From Erythrocercus mccallii (taxonomy: Eukaryota; Chordata; Aves; Passeriformes; Dicruridae), in contig VZRG01001556.1 in NCBI GenBank assembly GCA_013397435.1, positions 21,483 to 85,482 of the forward strand: a stretch of 64,000 nt of DNA, read 5' to 3'. How positions within the stretch are numbered: position 1 is the stretch's first letter; every line of letters begins with the position of its first letter. The notes beneath the pieces were generated by a model, which worked only from the letters and a program-made list of their open reading frames with translations, did no database searches and was not told the DNA's origin. A program made the position numbers and the translations under genes. Below, piece by piece: positions 10,991 to 23,632 of this stretch.

Positions 10991-13900
10991 AGCATCGTGC
11001 CAGGCAGAGAAGGCTCCACTTCAGGAAAAAAAGGGAGTCAAATCCTGCCCCCAGGTACAAAGTCCTGAGTGATACTGATCTATTGAAACACTGCCTGATA
11101 AATTTCATATTTAGATTGCCATAATGCCTTGGACTTTTTCACATGTTTTGCCACAAGAATAACTCGTTTTCCTGTTGCTGTCAATGCTGAGATCCTGCTG
11201 GCCACAGCACGGGTGAAAATCTTGCTTGTGAAAGAGAATTTCTGTGAAATAATGTTGAGCTGCCGAGAAACCATTTGAATTTTCGAGCAGAACTGCCCTA
11301 TCCTGTGCATCCTTCACTTTGCCTTCCCAGAAAACTTGAGATCTGTAAACAAAAGCATCTCGTTTTCTTTAATGCTTGGTCTCAAAAGCACAGTTTATGT
11401 GCAGGATCCAAGGGCTGTGGGGAGGACAAGCCCTCTGATTTCCAGTAATTCCCAGGAGCAATTTCCTGATGGAACCTGAGTAGCTATGGAAACAATCTCC
11501 TTTGTTTTCTTGCTCAATAGTGTCCTTTTCTAAAAGCTTCCCCTCCAGAGAAGGACAGCACTCCCTCGCAGTGACGATTCCCTTTCGCACTGAGCCAGGG
11601 CAGGATGGAGGAGCTGGAACAGGGAATTCCACCCTGGAGCAGGGTTTGGAATCTGTCCCACACAGGAACAGGGATCACACCCTGCACTCATTCAGGTGCC
11701 CCCAGTGCCCCATCTCCATGCATTCCTGGGCACATATAGAGATTTAGAGAAAATTAATTTTTTTTATAAAAAATTAAATCTCCATTACCCAAAGGCCAGA
11801 CCCCCAGGAGATGAGGGTCTGATGTGAGCCTGGGAAAATCCCCGTATTCCTCTGCCTCTGATTTCCAACATAACCTTGGCAAAAAGCCATTCTGACTCCC
11901 CTGCCTCAGTTTCCCTCCCCACAAGAACAGGGTGATGCCATCCACCTCCCCCAGGGGTTTTCAAGTCTTCTGATGGACAGTGCAAAATGAGGGTGGCAAA
12001 TATCTTTATCAGCAGAGAGAGAAATAATCCTACTGCTGTCTGCACGTATTTTGAAGAATGGGTCAATAGATTTTCTTCATCTGATTTGTTCCCTCCCCAG
12101 CAGATTTTATTCTTATCTCAAAACTTACTCTTGAAAATCCCATTTAAGTTTTACAACATGCTTGGGAATCCTTTGGAACAGTGTAGACTTTATAAACGCA
12201 AGATAATCCCCACTGTTTCCAGCCTCCTGCCTCTAACTAACGCTCATCCAAAACCTGCAAACAGGGTGACAATTTTGCCATGAATTTGCTCCATTTCTTC
12301 CCCCAGCGTTCCATGAGCCTGGAGTGGGGGAGCAGGAGGGCTGGCCTGGGGGGTGGGTTACACAGAGCTCAGGGAATCCTCAGCAGCTCAGCTCCTGCAA
12401 AATTAACTCCCACACCAGGGCATGTCCTCCAGCAGCTTCCTCACCCAGGGAAATTTAGCATGGGACGGATCTGAGTAGGGATAAGACATTAAAACACTAA
12501 AAAAGCTCCCAAACAATCCTTTGTTCCTTATTTCTTCAAGCAGTTAGTCCACAGCAAAAGCCTTTCTCTCAGCCCATGGCAGCTCGGTTATTTCACAAGT
12601 TTTTCTGATGAATCTTACCCGGAAGATTTTGGAAATCCATCTAATGCAGCACAAACCAGATCACCCTTCACATATTTATTGATTCTATCCAAAAACTCTA
12701 ATGGGTTTGTGAAATACGACTTGCCTCTACAAAAACAACGTTGTCTCTTTCCCAGGGTATTTATCTGGGTGTCTCTCAAGTCTGTTTATTACAGTTTTCT
12801 ACCATTTCATCCCAGAGAAAAGTCAGAGCTGCTGCTCTGCACTTTCTCAAGTTCCTCCCACACTTCTTAAAAGAAAAAATATCCTTATTGTGGCTTTGTA
12901 TGTCCCACTTTCCATTCCTTACAGCCATGACAGAGTTCATTTCAGTTCTCTGGAAAGCCTGAGTACAGAACTTTGGCTGCTTTGGTGGGGCAGTGCCTCA
13001 GTTCCTTGGTGCAGGAGAAGGAATAACAGTGTTTCCTTCGCTGTCACAACAACTTGTGACAAGTCTGGCACAAACAGAATTTTTTTAAAAAATTTTTCTA
13101 ACAGGGTAGTTGGGATTTTGGATGAAAACTCACTTTTTCTCCCCCAGTATTTGCAGAAGAGGGGATGCTCTTGCTGGTTCCTGCAAGCTAATTCCAGGAG
13201 AAGAAATGGAACGTGGCACTGCTTTTCTCACTTGCAGAGGAAATCAAGGAAAGGGCAAGTTGAATCATTTACTGTGATTAAAAATAATATATCAGGGTTC
13301 AACTCCAGCTATGACAAGAGTGACTTTCTTTACAGAGTAAAGAGTAAAATTACACCGATTTCCCACTGGAAGGGACAAGTGCTGAGAAAATGGGAATTTG
13401 AGAGTTTTGTAACGATGATAATTGTGAAGCACATCAGCAGCTCTGACTGCAGGCACATCCTCCGTGTCAGGAGGGTTTTCCCTGAGCCTCCAACAAGTGC
13501 AGACTTGTTCTGTTATTTGCTGATATTTAGGCGCAGGAATAAAGCAAACGAGCTGCAGGACAGAAGCTGCCACCTTCTAGTTTCTGCAGATTAGGATTGC
13601 TATTTGTTCTGAGGCTGAATTACAGCCTATTAATAAAGAAATAAACAGTTTAAAACCATTTAATTTTTAAAATGGTATAAAATGTTTAAGATTAGCACTT
13701 TTTCCCATAACATAAATCTGATTATGTGCTCCATATAAAAACAGACTATGCAGGTTCTAAGGAATGTACTTTGCCGTGGAATCCTGATTCTTATTTTCTT
13801 GTTTAGGATTGAGCCGGGAGAACTGTAAGACCCCACTGCTGGTTGTTACATATATATCACCAAATCAAATCATAACGGGGATCTGTGATGTCCATTGGGA

Positions 13901-15095
13901 TCAAAGCTGAGTCAAAACTCGTTCCCTGCTGCAGTTTGGGTGTCCTTGTCTGCCCAGGGGACAGTGTTCACCTGCAGCAGGTGGAAAGATGAGAATTCCA
14001 GCCCTTGCAGAGTCAAGCCCCTGGGGTTTCCATGGGGGGTCAGAGCCCAGCAGATTTCAGAGGTGTGGGATAACCATCAGGGCAGAAAGAGAGGCCTGGG
14101 GGAAGTGGGAACAGATTAAATTCAGATTAAATTCACCAGCTGCAGCGTGATTGCACAGCAGGAGCAGCAGCCATTAGCAGGGTTACCTCGATAAAGCACA
14201 TGCCCCCATAAACCCTGGAATGCAGAAGTGCCCCATAAAGCACAGAGATATAAAATAATGCCCTTCGCTGGTCCTGGGAGGACTGCATCCAGATCACTTC
14301 TTCTTACTTCTGTGCTATTGACTCCAGGGAAATGGGAATTAACGGCATCAATAACCAGCAGGGCCCCAAAGCCCCCGAAAGAGCTCTGTGCCCTGCCCTC
14401 CCTGCTGCTCCAGACACATCCTTTACCCTGCCCAGGAACAGCGTTCTGCACTGCACGAGCACAGCAAACACTCACCAAGGTCACCTGGGCACCTCAGCCT
14501 CGCCCTGCACACACCACTGGCATTGTCTGCACTCACCGAATGCTGGCTGTAACTTTTAGATGTAAAATAACTGCTGTGAAATACGTAGGGGGGAAATGGA
14601 AGCAGTTCTCCTAGCCCTGGTTCTACCTCCAGCTTTTCCATCCCTGCATTCCAGAGCTGTGCTGAGACTTCCTAACTAAGCCCTGTTTATGGAGTTAGGA
14701 TTTACAGCATTTTTACAGCACCTTGCACCGCAGAGCCACTTCCAAAACCAGAGCTCTTAAAGCACGAAAGCAAAGATTAAAAGTTGTTTTATGAAGCTTG
14801 AGATGGGGGCCAAACCCAGAGCCCCACTCCAGCAGAGACAGCCCTGCTCACACTTCTGTTTCTCTGCTTTTGGCCAAGGGTGACGCTCAAATTATCCCCA
14901 AAAAGTCACAGGGAAAGGCACCAGCAAGGACTGGAGCCGGATCAAACACTCCCCGTAAAAACAACAAAGAACAAAGTCACAGCTTTGGCTGGGTTGAGAG
15001 GCGGAGGAGCAAGGGGTGCTGATGTGCTTTAGGACAGCCAGGAAGTGTGAGCCAAGGCACGGGAGCCGTGTGTGAGTGCTCCCAACCATTCCCAT
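10991..15095. other. Unique non-coding sequence with one long chance-like ORF
   Basis: An open frame of 234 codons runs from 12890 to 13594 on the plus strand. It has no recognisable domain, no clear start context and a composition that does not look protein-like. An AT inverted repeat lies at 11755-11778 and an AAAAAATTTTT palindrome near 13085. Otherwise no gene or repeat family is visible. Confidence 0.45.
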
Positions 15096-15099
15096 ACTC

Positions 15100-15600
15100 C
15101 AGAGGTTGGAATAGGCTGTGAATTTATGGCTTTGGTTGCTATGGTAATTTGTATTGTCGAAGTTTTAATAACCTCATCAAAAACACGCACTCGAGAGCAA
15201 TGTGGCACCTCGGCGTAATTTACCAGCAATCCGTTCATGGCTTGTGCTACCGTTTGAAACACCGCGCAAGGAAATTAAAAACAAATAGAAATAAATCACC
15301 GCCCTGCCCAAAGCGATAAATATTTAGGCTGAAAAGGTGAGCAGTCAGTGGGAAGAAAAAGATCTCTTCAGAGGAAGGATGGAAGCTTCTCAGCCAATTA
15401 TTGTCCTCCCAACAGCAAGAGCCGGGTTAGCCCACACCGGTGGTAATTAGCTGAGCACGATGGGCTCCTTGGCTTATTGGGCATGAAAAGCCATTTCAAG
15501 CAACAGCCTTTCAAAATTCAGATTTGTTAGCCCTGAAGTACAAAGTGCACACGTTTCTAATATGTAATTAAGGCAGGTTAAAAATGATAGGCTAAACCCC
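15100..15600. promoter_or_regulatory. Probable conserved non-coding element, about 500 bp
   Basis: This is the most enhancer-like stretch of the first third. It is AT-rich yet keeps many CpGs (for example in TTGTCGAAG, CACTCGAGAG, CTCGGCGTAA, CACCGCGCAA). It carries an RFX X-box-like site at 15135-15148, an ACCGGTGGTAATTAGCTGAG stretch near 15436 and several TAAT cores. There is no repeat within it and no coherent reading frame. Slow-evolving regulatory DNA in vertebrates often looks like this. The call rests on composition and motifs only. Confidence 0.4.
15135..15148. promoter_or_regulatory. RFX X-box-like site
   Basis: GTTGCTATGGTAAT matches the imperfect palindrome bound by RFX factors (GTTGCC ATGGCAAC type) at 11 of 14 positions of the symmetric form. 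It sits inside a block that looks conserved, which makes a real site more plausible than an isolated match would be. Confidence 0.4.
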
Positions 15601-16524
15601 AGAGAATATTAGGACTACTCTTCACAACAAACTGTTTTTGAGTTCAGTTTCAGTGATGTTGGTGCTGTTTCATCTGAGTGTACTTTGGTCCTGTCTCTAA
15701 ATCTCCTCAATGTCCTCACACACCATCAAATTACTCGAATCATTTGTTTGGTAGCTTTACATGCTGCTTGTGCATCATTTGCAGGAAGAGATAATTACGT
15801 TTCAGCTCTTTAGTTTGTTTTTCTGCTTGAACTTTATTGCATTTTAATAGTTTTTCTAGCTCTCTCTAGTGCCTAAATAAGAGAAGGAGAAGGGACTTTA
15901 ATAAATAATTTTTCTTTTTTTGTCACTGTTATGGTTCAATATGTGAAAATGGCAACACCTTGGAGTTCTTTAAGTTTTTAAACTGTATTAAAAGAGCTTG
16001 AGTTACACAAGGCCAAGCAGTAAACACTGAGTATTAACTTAACTGAAGCCAAACAAGCATCCAGCGCAGAGTGAACCTGAATTAACTTCAATTTCTGACA
16101 GATGCACAAACTGTTACAACCCACAGTTCCCCTGTGAACGCCTAATTTTCCTCTGCACAGTTGTATTTTCCTCTGGACTCATCTTTTCCTCTACTCCCAA
16201 CGTGGATTCCTGCCTTTTTCCAGCCACAGCCACACCACAGCTCTTATTTTAGTGTGTGGACGTGGCTTTAGTCCTATTGAAAGCGAGACAACAAATATTT
16301 GTTCACTGCTCTTTTTTTGTAGCTTCCACTTGAAAGGAGTAAATATAAAAGTGCTCCTGATCCTGCTGGCTTTGTGCTGCTGCTGGATAAGAGAGAGGAG
16401 CTGAGGAGGAAAGTGCTCCAAGGCACGAGCAGGCATTGGCATTCTCATGGAAAGGATGGAAAGGACGACACTTCCAGTGGATCTGCAGAAATCCTTCTAA
16501 ACACAGAGCTCCAAAGAGACTGGC
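15601..16524. other. AT-rich non-coding sequence
   Basis: AT-rich through about 16120, continuing the character of the preceding block but with fewer CpGs. No gene or transposon was recognised. Confidence 0.4.
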
Positions 16525-16538
16525 AAAAAAAAAAAAAA
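16525..16538 (+). repeat. Poly(A) run of 14
   Basis: Fourteen uninterrupted A with no retroposon-like sequence before it. Confidence 0.85.
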
Positions 16539-16954
16539 CCCTGGGGGAAATCAGATTTCTTTTAGTACTGTGATCTTGGGGGTGAGGCCAAACCTAGAAA
16601 TTCCAGAAGAGGTAAAATCTCCTCATCACCAAAAGTGTTCCCTTGAGCAAGGCAGCTCCTGCCCTGCTGCTCAAGGTGCTCCAGTGGCCAAATTGGTTCT
16701 TGGGACAAGGAGAAGTTCCCAACCTGAAATGCCTCACAGAGGAATTTCTGGATTTGGGATCTGCCTCACCACTTAAGCCACACCGCCCTCCTAAGCAAGC
16801 CAGGCCTGTGCCCTGGCAGCAGAGTCACCACATTTTATTGCTCCCAGCCCACGAGGAGCTGAGCCCCTCCCTGGCTGCAGAGGCACTCGCACTGTGAATA
16901 TTTTCATAGCCCTGAATACCTCAGGCAGTAATCAGAGCATCCCCAGGTGCACGA

Positions 16955-17110
16955 TTCTGCATGAATCTCATCCCGAGCTTTTATTTTTAGAGCAATATAA
17001 TGATCAGAATCCAGAATAGCCCCATTATGGCTGTCACTTCGTTTCCAGGGGCTTCAGAAAGAAACAGAGTTAAAATGTTTAAGGTTAATGAAGGAAAACA
17101 AAAAGATTTT
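16955..17110. promoter_or_regulatory. Possible conserved non-coding element
   Basis: AT-rich, repeat-free stretch with ATATAATGATCAGAATCC and CCCCATTATGGCTGTCACTT, followed by a GTTTAAGGTTAATGAAGG run. ATTA/TAAT cores on both strands. Weak evidence. Confidence 0.2.
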
Positions 17111-18039
17111 TAATGTTTAGGGAAGCTTTGAGTAAAAGGTGTGGATGGCAAGTGATCTAATTCCTTTGATGGCCTTGTGATGTGAGTGAGGGTGGGAAGG
17201 CAGAAATACACAGAAAAAGGAGAAAAGGTTTGTGTAGGGTGAAATTTGGCAGGAAAGTCCCATTTCTGTCAACAGTGTCATCCCCTATGGAGGAGCAAGC
17301 AGGATTTGAATATCATGGAGGATGCAAAGGAATTAAAGGTAATTCCATCAGCTCTTCTGCACCGGCAGAGCAGGATCTGCTGAGCATTGCTCCATCAGTT
17401 CTGGAACTGCTGAGATATCCTCGATGTTCCAAACCACAAACCTTTCTTTTCCAGCTCTCTGGTCATGCCTACAAGTGTTAAAGCACCACTCCTGTTGCAG
17501 CCACAGAATTATTTGTCCTTGTTTCAGTTTCCAGGCTGCATTAAACACCATGAGCAATATTCCTATTCATTTCCCTTGCTCTCCTTCCAGCTCCTGCAGC
17601 CCGCAGAAGAGACAAAGCTCTTCCTGCACCTGTCCAGAGCAGAAATCTCTTGCTGGTAGCAGAGGAGACTGTGAGGCCCTAGAAGAATTCCAGGAGCTGG
17701 AGTTTCTTCTCCTGGTTGCTCTCAGGACCTATTTCAGAAGCACAGATTTGATGAGGAGAGGGAATCTCAGGTACAAAGTGTCTCCTGTGGCACCACGGGA
17801 GCTGCTCTAATTCTCTTTATCTCCTCCCATCGAGCCCATTAACAGCAAGAGATTGCAGGAGCTGATCAGTTAGGTCCCATAACCTGCTGAAAGTCAAAAG
17901 CTATTCCCCAACAGGATGCAAAAGGCAGTGCTGATTTCCTCTCCAGCAATGAAGTGATCAAGCCATCCACTATGGCAACTGAAGAATATTTTCTCTAAAG
18001 CTGGCTCGAAATAAGTTGAAGCAGTTTTGACAGAAAACC
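17111..18039. other. Non-coding sequence, nothing recognised
   Basis: More GC-rich unique sequence. Overlapping short open frames at 17182-17810 on both strands have no recognisable domains. Confidence 0.45.
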
Positions 18040-18420
18040 CCCCCATCTTTCTACAAAAGCTCATCTTCTAAAAACTTTAATTTGAAATGCTGAACTTTCT
18101 TGAAGTTAATTTGGAAACAAAGTATTTCAACAAGCAACAGAAGTTTGGTGTTGTGTTCTAGAAGCATCTTTCCAACAGCTCGATATTTTAAGTCTGTGAA
18201 AATCTTCAAAATTGCCTGCCATAAATTTATCACTTTGTCCATTGGAATATTCACCAAACAAAAATATTCGTGAAGGCTGTTGAAAGGTGTCATGGGCTCA
18301 TTAAATTGTTTTTTACAAAAGTGAAGCGTGTAAGTGTAATAATTAGATCAGTGCAGGCTTTAAATACGCTCACACGTTGTGTTGCACTGAAATTCATCCT
18401 TGCACTGACCCCCGCCTCGC
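18040..18420. promoter_or_regulatory. Possible conserved non-coding element
   Basis: AT-rich block of about 380 bases with retained CpGs (CAGCTCGATA, ATTCGTGAAG, AAGCGTGTAAG, ATACGCTCACACG) and no repeat. A minus-strand open frame of 80 codons crosses part of it, but it lacks any domain and is probably a by-product of AT-rich composition. Confidence 0.3.
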
Positions 18421-21400
18421 TGCAATGCCTGTAGGACCAAAATTATGAAAGAACGAAGACCAAAAATGTGCTCCAGTTGTTGTGCTAAGCCTTGGTATAA
18501 GATGGGGTCAGAGAAACAAGGAGCTTAATTGATTTTATTCCTGAAAACAAAGGCTGCATGCAAAGAATCAGCTGCTCCTGTAGCAGAGGGAAGAGTCATT
18601 AAAAGCTGATTTAATGGTGGGAGAGGTCCAGGCACAAACACAGAAGCTTTAAAGGAAAGGAAGTTTTCCCAACAAGATTAAAGTGGTTTGATTTTCCTCC
18701 TCCAAGTTTCTTCTTGACTCTGAGCACAGGAGCTGGGGATGTTCAGGTGCCAATCCCCTCCCTGCCCGTGGCACTGAGGTTTGGACACAGGAAAATGTTT
18801 TTAAAGTCCCTCTGTGGAATGCTGTGCAGCACCTTGCAGGAACTGTCCAAAACATTTCTCACACTCATAAGTGCCTGCCACGAGCCCTGGGAGACAAATG
18901 ATGAATGTTCACTGCCTTTGGACAATAAATATAAATAAGAGTCTAAAGAGACACAACAGCAGTTCTGTGAAGGAGTCTGAGGAAAGTTAAAGGCTCAGGA
19001 GCTGATCTACATGCTTAGTGTGAGAAATGAAACATGGGCATTCACCTACCTACCTGGAGATTTAATAATTTTTAATTTTGCATAAGATTTATTCTCCTGA
19101 TGAATTGTTCCTGTGGGCTTTCAGGACAGGGTTGGATCCCTGTGCTCAATCCCTGCTGTCACCGAGGGAAACCCAAGTTTGGACTCCTTGAAGAGCCGGA
19201 TAAGGAAAGCAGCATTTCTGCAAGAGGTAACAATATCCTCCTGCTGACCAGGTATTGAGAGCAGACAAGTGATGTTTCAGTCAGATTGTGCCTAAAATTA
19301 ATAATACATCAGCAGAGCTCTCTGGTTAGGAAGTGCTGATGGTTTAATTTTTCCTTCAGGGCACAGCAGTGTGCCAGGAATTCACCAGCCACTGCTGCTG
19401 CTCCCCCTTGCCCTCCTTTCCAGCCTGCCTGTGACACCGGAGGCAGAGGGGATGGATGGCAGGATCCCTGCGGAATTCAAAAATTGTGGGTTTTTAAACA
19501 GTACATTCGGGGCAGAGAAATTGGTTTTGCCATCTGAAAATTGTGAGTAATCCTATTTTGGCTGAAAATTTTCTGTAAAAGTGTTTCAAATAGAGGTTTT
19601 GTGGAATATTCTAGTCTGTGTGAAACCCTAGCATTTCTTCAGGGTTTTCTGCAGAAAAGAATTTTGGAAGTATGGGAAATGTCTGGTTTATGAATTCTGT
19701 TTTTATAATAGTTGTAGTTTACTAAAATCAAAAGAAAATCTTCAGCATCTTCAGTGAGTTCAGGTTTGGTCTCGTTCTCTTCCCACACCTCGACATATTT
19801 TTCTACCTAGAATATTTTCTCTCTTCTGTAGAGTGAGAAAACCTTAATCTGGCAGGATCTTCACTCTTCTATTTTCAGTCTGAACTTAAAGCTGGTCTCA
19901 GATTGATATCTGATATAAAAGAGATACAGAAAATGCAAACGTTCCCCGTTTTGACTCGAGATTTGATCAGATCTTGTTCAGCTGCTGTTGTCACTGTTGA
20001 GTCAAGGACAGCAGAGATGCTCCTGCTCCTGTGCAAACGATTTTCCAGCAGGAGCAGCTCCGTGGGGATTGCACTCAGCTCCTCAGGGCTGAGGATTTGA
20101 AGGAGGTGAAAGAATCAGAGTCTGAATCAGGGTAAGGAGAGAGAGATGAAAATGATCTCCCCTAAAATAAAATAGCATTTGAGCATAAAGAGGTCTGCTT
20201 TGGGAGGGTCAAGGCTTTGTGTATTTTCGTTTATTCTGTAGCCAGGAAATAAGGATGCTGTGTGTCTTTCTGCAGATAAACGGGCTCACATGCCCAGACA
20301 CTGGCAGATATAAAGATAACCAGCAGACAGACAGAGTGGATGAAATGTTCTCAGAAAGAACAAGAAATCACAAATAAGACTCCAGAAAAAAAAACACCCC
20401 CAAACCCCCTTTGTGAATGGTACCACAATAAAATTCCTGTGCTCTCTGCGTTTGGGATGCTGATGTCTCCATCAATGATGTAAATAACAGGATTTTTAAC
20501 GCCTTCAGAAAAGCCCACAGGCAAACAGAGATGTGTTTTTAATAAGTGGTATTGAAGAAAACTTGGCCCAATCTGTATGCAAATTGTGAGATCTGATTCT
20601 CTCTGCTTGTTAAAGAAACCTGCTGTGGAAAATTTATGTGTGTTTTTTACTTCAGAAGCTTCCAAAGTATTTCACCAAAATGACACCACACTTTTGAAAT
20701 ATGGTTACCTTGAAAGCAGAAGCTGACAGTGGAAACAGAGGAAATACTAGGAAACTGTGATCAAATGAAAAATGTGTTGTTTCACAAACATTCCACACAG
20801 GCCACATGAATCTTCCCACACAAAGTACTGCCCCAAACCCTTGATCAGCTAAAGCAAGTGTCTATTGACATAAAAAGAACCCCAAACAAACTCTGGTTTA
20901 AAACTTAAGAATGGTGAGAAAGAGCAGAATGGAAAGAAGATGGGACCTTAAACAAGAAACCCCTGAACTCTCTCATCCTGCACTGACACTGAATTTTCCA
21001 TGGCCATAACACAGCTCCCTCATCCTCCCCTCAAGGATCAGATTTATTCACTCAGGTGCTGATGAAGTGCAAGTGATGCTTTACTCAGCTAATTTTACCA
21101 GCTCAGGGAACAAAGTGAATAACCTGGTAAGGAAGGTCTGACCCTGAACCAAAACTTGCTGTGGAAATCATTTCCCTGTCTGCTGAGCCTCGTGCTAACG
21201 TGACTTGTTGTGGATGTAAATCTCAGTGTAAACTCCAACGAGGGCAATTCAGCGTGGTTATGTTTAACAAAAACAATCCTGTGTGCAGAGAACTCCAAAG
21301 ACCAAGAGCTGCAATCCCAAAGAAATGCCCAGCGGGTGTGGCTCCCAAGGCTGAAGTGCAGAGCCAGCCCAGCAGAGTGCCTGGACAAGCACCTGGCACG

Positions 21401-22380
21401 TTAATTGGACAGGTAAGGCACCTTCCATGGGCAGCAGATTAAGCCATAAATCCGAGCACCATCAATCTAAAATGATGCACACAAAATTGCTTCTTCTCTC
21501 TTCTCTGCACTGCACTGCGTTGGGTCATTAGTTTTTATTAAAATATGACAACGCTGTTGAGTCTGCTCCTGACTGGCTTTTACCAGGGAAAGAAAGAGAC
21601 AAAAGACCATAAACTTATCCTGCAGAATGTGATCTGGTCATAAATACGGTTCTGTGTCCTGATGGTTTGACTTCCCTTTCTGCTCTGTGCAGCTGGGGAG
21701 GAGGGAGCTGGAAATCACATCCAAACAACCTCAGAAAAAAATTGAAATTAGCACCTGATGCAGCAAGAAGGCAACTGAGAAGGGCAGTGTAGCAAACCCC
21801 CTGATCTGAGAGAGAGAAGAGCTGAGAAAGAAGATATTTTTGACACTGCACTGGATTTTATGAAGAGTCAGAAGGAAAGGTTCAGTTTCAACCAGAAACC
21901 TTATTCAAAAAAGGACTTTTGCCATCAACAAATACTCCTTTCATTTTGTTGGTGCTCAGACCCTTAGCAGGTGGGTAACTCACTCATTATTTCATGCGGG
22001 CTTTTTACCTACCTTTGTTTCTGAAGGCAGGAAAAAGCCCTTTATTGCTACATGTTTTCTGGTAATGCAGCAGCTGCTGTTTATGGTAATTCCTGCTCAC
22101 TTGCAAATAGACCTGTGTTTATTTTGTGCCACGCCAGCTGTCAACAAAGACATTTGAAGAATAATTTCCATGCTCAAAGGAAAGGCTCAGCTCCCCCTTC
22201 CTGCTGCTCGTTCCTTTCTTCTGCATTTCAGAGAAGGGTCTGATGGTGAATGAGGAGCTGAGCTGAACCTGCAGCGCCTGTTGCTCCCACAGGGACGCAC
22301 CTCTCACCCTGGATATTTGCACAGCCCCCTCTGAGCTTTTTTTTCCCAAGGCATCAGCTGTGGTGTGAACCACCCAGGAG
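18421..22380. other. Unique non-coding sequence, no gene seen
   Basis: About 4 kb of mixed AT-rich sequence. No exon, RNA gene or interspersed repeat could be recognised. The longest open frames are near 100 codons and carry no domain. Confidence 0.45.
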
Positions 22381-22405
22381 AATAATAATAATAGTAATAG
22401 TAGTA

Positions 22406-22441
<36 letters not shown>
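22381..22441. repeat. (AAT)n microsatellite, about 20 units
   Basis: Twenty trinucleotides of AAT, with three to five AGT variants in the first half and eleven or so pure units in the second. The pure half is expected to be length-polymorphic. Confidence 0.95.
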
Positions 22442-22442
<1 letters not shown>

Positions 22443-23050
22443 CCAACTGGATTTCCTTCATTTCCTGCAGTGACTCTGTGAGCTCACCCTGCTTTCAGCT
22501 GCCTTCCCATGGTGTAGGTAAATGTTCTCCCCTGATGGAGAGGTTCCAGCTGGAGGAGGAGATCCCAGCTCCAAGCTGGGACTGCTGGGCTGTTCCATCC
22601 ATCACCCATGGCCACGGTGTCCCTGTGCCTCCCTCAGCCCCGCAGAGCATCCTCACAGCTCCTGCCTGGCACAGGGCAATAAATGGTTTATCCTCACTCA
22701 GCCAAAATCTGTGGCCAAGCAGCAACATGGCTGAGAGCATTTAAAACTGAATTTCTTGTAATAATCACCAAACTGGTTCTTGGTGTGCCATAGCAGGCCA
22801 GAGAACTTCTGGGAAGTGCAGCTATTTCACTGTTTTGGAAGGGATTCACAGCAGCTCGTGGTAGCCAAGTGACACAAGAGGATGTTGTCAGCACCGCGTC
22901 TCAGTCAGGAACAGCTGCCTGGAGTCAGCACCCACTCCCTGCCAAGCCTCTGCTGCCCAGGGACGCCTGCAGTTATAAATCCAAGCAGGCAGGAGAACGT
23001 GCCAGGACAAGTTGGTGATTTCTTCTTTTTCTGCTACAATTCCTTCCCAG
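22442..23050. other. Non-coding sequence upstream of a candidate exon
   Basis: GC-richer sequence with overlapping open frames on both strands and no recognisable domain. Its last 35 bases are a pyrimidine-rich tract that ends in CAG (see next entry). Confidence 0.4.
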
Positions 23051-23146
23051 GCAGCAGACACCGAGAGCAGCACTGAATCCATTCTCACTCAGAGCACTCC
23101 ATATGTTCCCCAGGACTCAGACTCGGATGATGCCAACAGGAACAGA
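23051..23146 (+). other. Candidate exon, unrecognised
   Basis: The 32 bases before 23051 form a strong polypyrimidine tract (TTTCTTCTTTTTCTG, then TTCCTTCCCAG), a good splice acceptor. In phase 0 the following 96 bases translate without a stop into a hydrophilic Ser/Thr/Asp-rich peptide that includes ESSTESILTQSTPYVPQDSD and then SDDANRNR. The donor is poor (AACAGA then GTTACA), and the frame runs on to a stop at 23198-23200, so a terminal exon is also possible. A second phase is open too. I do not recognise the protein, and a chance acceptor is a serious alternative. Confidence 0.2.
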
Positions 23147-23337
23147 GTTACACTACTGGGATATATTTCATCCTATGTTGGCTGTCTAAAAGTCACTTAG
23201 CCAGGTTCAATCAGGAGAAATGTTCCCCTAAAAGGCAGGAAAGCCTGTTACAAGTGGTTAATTAACAATAAGGGTTGGTTCATCCTGCAGCTTTCGAGGC
23301 AGCAAAGATTTTCCTGTGCTTCCTTTTAAGAGTAAGC

Positions 23338-23632
23338 ATGTTTATAATATCACTGAAATGTTTATAGTATCACGGAAATGTTTATAGTATCACTGAAATG
23401 TTTATATCGTTGAAATCTTTATAATATCAGTGAAATCTTTATGTCATTGAAATCTTTATGTAATTGAAATGCTTTTAATATCACTGGAATGTTTATAATA
23501 TTGAAATCTTTATATCATTGAAATCTTTATAATATCATCAAAATCTTTCTAATATCACTGAAATCTTTCTAATATTATTGAAATCTTTCTAATATCATTG
23601 AAATCTTTATATCATTGAAATCTTTATAACAT
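23338..23632. repeat. AT-rich minisatellite, unit 15-20 bp
   Basis: About sixteen imperfect tandem copies of a unit such as TTTATAATATCACTGAAATG. Many units are shortened by loss of the AATATC part. Early copies end in GAAATG and later ones in GAAATC, so the array grew in at least two phases. It is not coding. Confidence 0.9.

Noticed and set aside
11080..11310. 76-codon minus-strand frame rich in basic residues
   Set aside because: Overlapped by another frame on the same strand, no domain and no splice or start context.
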